Shown: piece after piece, positions 5,621-6,155 of the stretch | Layout: each line of letters opens with the position of its first letter | Position numbering within the stretch: position 1 is the stretch's first letter | Source of the DNA: CAZQEZ01 sp964592475 | GTDB taxonomy: Bacteria; Bacteroidota; Bacteroidia; Cytophagales; Cyclobacteriaceae | Length of the DNA stretch: 6,155 bases | NCBI GenBank assembly: GCA_964592475.1 | Contig: CAZQEZ010000216.1 | Coordinates: 1-6,155, forward strand | Direction: 5' to 3' | Made by a program: the position numbers and the translations under genes | The notes under the pieces: generated by a model | The model's input: only the letters and a program-made list of their open reading frames with translations | Database searches by the model: none | What the model was told of the DNA's origin: nothing

Positions 5621-5822
5621 AAAATAAATCTGCTCATAATATATCGTGTCAAACTACAGGTAATTGATTGTACTTAGGGCTTCCTCACAAGGAACTATTA
5701 AACATTTATATATTTTAAAATCCGGGTATTAGCCAGAAATATATTTCTATAACAAGTAGCTGATTTGAATAGCCTTTATATACTATGCACAATTAAATAA
5801 AAAAAAACGAATGGATAGAAAT
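5621..5822. other. AT-rich upstream region of the lipoprotein gene
   Basis: About 200 bp between array 2 and the lipoprotein start, markedly AT-rich. It holds a small TTCCT-CACA-AGGAA hairpin (5681-5694) and a perfect palindrome listed separately. No convincing TTTG-N19-TAnnTTTG promoter was found, though the lipoprotein must be transcribed from here or from upstream. Confidence 0.4.
5735..5748. promoter_or_regulatory. 14-bp perfect palindrome, possible operator
   Basis: AGAAATATATTTCT is self-complementary over all 14 bases and lies 75 bp before the lipoprotein ATG. It could bind a dimeric regulator, but perfect AT palindromes arise by chance in such sequence. Confidence 0.25.
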
Positions 5823-6155
5823 ATGAAAAAAATTACGTTAATTCTTGGATTGGTAGTTCTTATGACTGCTTGCGATTTCCTTAACAAGGAAAAGAAAGCA
5901 ATTGAAATTTGTCAAATCAGTAAATTTCAAGTACAAACAAATAACATATTTGGAAGTTTAGCAGCAAATATGTATGGGCTAAATGCGGATGCAACTTGGT
6001 TAGATTTCGCAAATATGCTTGCCCAAAAAGAACCCAATAAGAAACACGATTGGTCAGCAAAGGAAACAGATGTAAATGGTGTTTATATGGTAGCCTTTAC
6101 AGACGAAAGGGGTTGGGGTCATAGATGGGAAGTAATAATTGATGAACAAATTGTT
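5823..6155 (+). CDS. Putative lipoprotein of unknown function, C-terminus cut by window edge
   Basis: 111 codons are visible and open at the right edge. The N-terminus MKKITLILGLVVLMTACDFL is a lipoprotein signal: two lysines, a hydrophobic run (4-14), and a lipobox MTAC with Cys17 as the expected lipidation site. The protein is therefore likely anchored in the inner or outer membrane. An in-frame ATG at 5811 would add MDRN; I prefer 5823 because lysines then directly follow Met. The mature part has a second cysteine (C30), a lysine-rich start (NKEKK), and aromatic residues around DERGWGHRWEVIIDE (94-108), a likely strand region. I do not recognise a family. The gene is visibly more AT-rich than the transporter, which may mean different origin, though lipoproteins are often lysine/asparagine-rich. 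Confidence 0.8.
   Translation, partial: MKKITLILGLVVLMTACDFLNKEKKAIEICQISKFQVQTNNIFGSLAANMYGLNADATWLDFANMLAQKEPNKKHDWSAKETDVNGVYMVAFTDERGWGHRWEVIIDEQIV

Overview
The window looks like a chromosomal segment from a member of the Bacteroidota. Three things point there: an ECF sigma factor of the type expanded in Bacteroides-like genomes, candidate promoters of the TTG-N19-TAnnTTTG kind instead of E. coli -35/-10 boxes, and start codons without Shine-Dalgarno sequences. No rRNA, tRNA, transposase or CRISPR array was seen. Genus cannot be told from this sequence.

Layout, left to right: (1) 1-552, minus strand, an ECF sigma factor whose C-terminal end runs off the window. (2) 553-1026, a gene-free stretch with a candidate sigma-gene promoter and degenerate repeats. 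(3) 1027-1590, minus strand, a Uma2-family PD-(D/E)XK nuclease-like protein. (4) 1591-1987, the divergent gap between Uma2 and the next gene, ending in three tandem 22-bp AT-rich repeats just before the ATPase start. (5) 1988-3139, plus strand, an AAA-type ATPase with a C-terminal DUF4143 domain. (6) 3140-3539, a repeat-bearing gap ending in a good promoter. (7) 3540-5084, plus strand, a complete AbgT-family transporter. (8) 5085-5822, a long non-coding stretch with two oppositely oriented arrays of a 49-bp hairpin repeat. (9) 5823-6155, plus strand, the N-terminal part of an unrecognised lipoprotein.

The genes look like independent single-gene units, not one operon: they alternate in direction and every gap is about 400-740 bp. 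The sigma factor would usually work with an anti-sigma factor and a SusC/SusD-type outer-membrane system, but those would lie beyond the left edge. The transporter has no abgA/abgB hydrolase genes beside it.

The most notable content is non-coding. One repeat family (cores GATGACAGC and GATGGCCG) occurs in all four gaps and in no gene. It includes a 53-59 bp imperfect direct repeat that brackets the Uma2-ATPase pair. A second family, downstream of the transporter, has a 49-bp period and a short hairpin whose stem shows paired base changes between copies, which suggests selection on structure. The third is the 22-bp iteron-like set at the ATPase promoter. None of these adds up to a demonstrated new system; they are the places to look.
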